Below, piece by piece: positions 5,664-7,393 of a DNA stretch of 7,393 nucleotides; within the stretch, counting starts at the first letter, position 1; every line of letters begins with the position of its first letter. A program made the position numbers and the translations under genes. This DNA is from an uncultured Eubacteriales bacterium (GTDB lineage Bacteria > Bacillota > Clostridia > Lachnospirales > Lachnospiraceae): the NCBI GenBank assembly GCA_949297565.1, contig CASFUI010000294.1, forward strand, positions 1-7,393, in the 5' to 3' direction. The notes beneath the pieces were generated by a model. The model ran no database searches. It saw only the letters and a program-made list of their open reading frames with translations, and was not told the DNA's origin.

Positions 5664-6896
5664 TTATATTCTGTGAATAAACAATCCGCTTCTCAGTTTA
5701 GGCTCAAACCATGTTGACTTAGGCGGCATAAGCCTGCCCGCATCAGCAACCGCAAAGAGCTCTCCGATAGAAGTCGGATACATGGAAAACGCGAGCACGC
5801 AGTCAGACGAGCAACGTCTCTCAAGCTCCCCGAGTCCTCTTATACCTCCTACAAAGTCAATTCTCTTATCGGTCTTAGGATCGCTTATTCCAAGCACAGG
5901 CTCAAGAATATGGTCCTGCAAAACCGCAACATCAAGCCCGTCTACCGGGTCATCTGATTTAATGCAGCTATGCGCTTCAAGCCTGTACCATTTACCGTCA
6001 AGATACATTCCGAACTCACCCTTACTTTCGGGAGCTACAGGTATACCGCTCTCCTCAACATCGAAATTCTCTTTGACTTTCTCCATAAACTCCTCTGATG
6101 TCAGCCCGTTCAGATCTCTTACAACCCTGTTATACGGAAGAATCATAAGCTCATCGTCAGGAAATAATACCGACAGGAAATAATTAAACTCCTCATTTCC
6201 GGTATAGCCCGAATTTTCCTGTCTTCTCTTAAGTCCTACCTTGACTGCCGACGCCGCGCGGTGATGTCCGTCCGCAATATACACGGCATCTGTTTTTTCA
6301 AACGCCTCCATTACACTGGAAATAAGCTCTGCATCATCCATTTTCCAAACCTGATGGCGTATTCCGTCAGGCGAGACAAAATCGTAGAGACATTTATTTT
6401 TCTTAGTCTTTTCAACCGCCTCATTAATCACGGCATTTGCCCTGTATGCAAGAAAAATCGGACCTGTCTGAGCACTGAGCGTATCGACATGCGTAATTCT
6501 GTCAATCTCTTTGTCGGCTCTTGTATTTTCATGTTTTTTGATAACGTTGTTCAGATAATCGTCTATCGAAGCACAAGCTACAATGCCAGTCTGCGTTCTT
6601 TTGTCCATAGTAAGAGCATAGATGTAATATGCCCTGTCGGTATCTGTGATAAACGTACCGTCAGAAACCGCGCTCTCAAAAAGTTCTTTAGCCTTCGCAT
6701 ATACCTCAGGAGCATATGTATCTACGGAAGCATCAAACTGCGTCTCAGCCCTGTCTATTTTAAGAAATGACAAAGGCTCTCTCTCAACCTCTGCAACTGC
6801 CTCCTGTCTGTTATACACATCATACGGCAATGCCGCAACCCTGCCGGCAACAGACGCCTCCGGTCTTACACACTCAAATGGTTTTATAACCGCCAT
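5664..6896 (-). CDS. DUF1015 family protein of unknown function
   Basis: This 410-residue cytoplasmic protein has the normal length and motif order that I recognise for DUF1015. ALPYDVYN lies at 22-29, KHENTRADKE at 121-130, TGPIFLAY at 144-151, the signature VYIADGHHRAASA at 205-217, and the C-terminal block MPPKSTWFEPKLRSGLF at 390-406. His and Glu in KHENT and the His pair in ADGHHR look like active-site or ligand-binding residues, but no reaction is established to my knowledge. In related Clostridia I recall this gene next to serine-biosynthesis genes; here that context is absent from view. Instead it follows a chemotaxis receptor by 24 nt without a terminator, so the two may share a transcript. 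The start is supported by GGAGG at 6904-6908, 7 nt upstream of the ATG. Confidence 0.9.
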   Translation of the reverse strand: MAVIKPFECVRPEASVAGRVAALPYDVYNRQEAVAEVEREPLSFLKIDRAETQFDASVDTYAPEVYAKAKELFESAVSDGTFITDTDRAYYIYALTMDKRTQTGIVACASIDDYLNNVIKKHENTRADKEIDRITHVDTLSAQTGPIFLAYRANAVINEAVEKTKKNKCLYDFVSPDGIRHQVWKMDDAELISSVMEAFEKTDAVYIADGHHRAASAVKVGLKRRQENSGYTGNEEFNYFLSVLFPDDELMILPYNRVVRDLNGLTSEEFMEKVKENFDVEESGIPVAPESKGEFGMYLDGKWYRLEAHSCIKSDDPVDGLDVAVLQDHILEPVLGISDPKTDKRIDFVGGIRGLGELERRCSSDCVLAFSMYPTSIGELFAVADAGRLMPPKSTWFEPKLRSGLFIHRI

Positions 6897-6903
6897 GTTT
6901 TAT

Positions 6904-6908
6904 CCTCC
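6904..6908 (-). promoter_or_regulatory. Ribosome binding site of the DUF1015 gene
   Basis: GGAGG on the minus strand, 7 nt before the ATG at 6896, lies in the 24-nt gap after the chemotaxis receptor stop. It fixes the start of the DUF1015 gene. Confidence 0.75.
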
Positions 6909-6920
6909 ATGCCATGTAAT

Positions 6921-7393
6921 TTACTGTTCTAACTTCTGTGCAAGCGCTCTCAGCTCCCCTGAAATTTCCACAATCTCGCTGACCGTTGAACTGTTCTGCT
7001 CACTCGCGGAGAACGTATCACTTGCGTGAGCCGCAACTTCCTCAGAAATTGCAGAAATCGTAGATACGCTGTCAACAATTTTTTTGTTATCCTGAGCAAG
7101 CTCTGATACAATCCCCGCAAGACTGCTTGAATTTGTGAAAATGCTCTCCGTATTCTGCTCAATAGTCACAAAGCTCTCAGCAGTCTGCTCCGTAGCCTTG
7201 TTCTGCCCTTCAATCATCTCAATCATACTTCCCGTGACCTCCACAACATCACGGATAGCACCTGAAACATTTGATATTAGCTCTGTTATCTTTACAGTTG
7301 CATCCTGAGTTCCGTCCGCCATTTTGGAAATTTCTGAGGCTACAACCGAAAAGCCTTTTCCGGCTTCTCCTGCTCTCGCAGCCTCAATGCTTG
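6921..7393 (-). CDS. Methyl-accepting chemotaxis protein, C-terminal signalling part only
   Basis: The reading frame continues to the right edge, so the N-terminal sensor, membrane and HAMP parts lie outside. The visible 157 codons begin in the highly conserved hairpin tip, SIEAARAGEAGKGFSVVASE, which contacts CheA and CheW, and then run down the second signalling helix. Gln/Glu/Ala/Ser-rich stretches such as AISEEVAAHASDTFSASEQN resemble the methylation helix that CheR and CheB modify. The protein ends LRALAQKLEQ, with no NWETF-type docking tail. An ATG at 7322 lies inside the conserved domain and is not the true start. The tip shows V-V-A-S-E-I where many receptors have V-V-A-D-E-I. Family assignment is certain; the ligand cannot be told. 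Confidence 0.95.
   Translation of the reverse strand, partial: SIEAARAGEAGKGFSVVASEISKMADGTQDATVKITELISNVSGAIRDVVEVTGSMIEMIEGQNKATEQTAESFVTIEQNTESIFTNSSSLAGIVSELAQDNKKIVDSVSTISAISEEVAAHASDTFSASEQNSSTVSEIVEISGELRALAQKLEQ

Overview
The window carries six protein genes, all on the minus strand, so they read from right to left. Gene content suggests a Firmicute of the class Clostridia, most likely Lachnospiraceae. The reasons are strong GGAGG-type ribosome sites before nearly every gene, a moderately AT-rich sequence, a chemotaxis receptor (so a probably motile cell), and a VTC-domain/DUF4956 pair and DUF1015 protein that look like those of this family. The assignment rests on recalled protein similarity, not on a search.

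Right end (5664-7393): the C-terminal part of a methyl-accepting chemotaxis protein runs off the right edge. A DUF1015 gene follows after 24 nt, with no visible terminator between them. Next comes a 256-nt gap. It holds a long inverted repeat that looks like a terminator, a possible promoter inside the loop of that repeat, and a leader able to fold into a bulged hairpin.

Middle (1231-5407): a tight three-gene operon. It encodes a cytoplasmic alpha/beta hydrolase of the acetylxylan-esterase-like type, a 779-residue glycogen-branching-enzyme homologue with a long charged helical tail, and an MscS-type mechanosensitive channel. The first two genes are 14 nt apart, and the last two overlap by 11 nt. 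A strong intrinsic terminator closes the unit. The branching-enzyme homologue keeps the whole domain layout (N1, CBM48, GH13 barrel, C-terminal sheet). It has lost the catalytic nucleophile, the transition-state Asp/His pair and the region-I His, so it is very probably a pseudoenzyme. A dead glycogen-binding protein with a coiled-coil-like tail, coupled in translation to a mechanosensitive channel, is the most unusual thing here.

Left end (1-1230): a separate unit with a VTC-domain protein (polyphosphate-polymerase-like) and a DUF4956 membrane protein cut by the left edge. The two genes overlap by 64 nt. The upstream region contains four helically phased A-tracts. The pair may form a two-part bacterial counterpart of the yeast VTC polyphosphate complex, which is an inference. 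No tRNA, rRNA, CRISPR array, insertion sequence or attachment site was seen, and no stretch over 300 bases lacks a gene.
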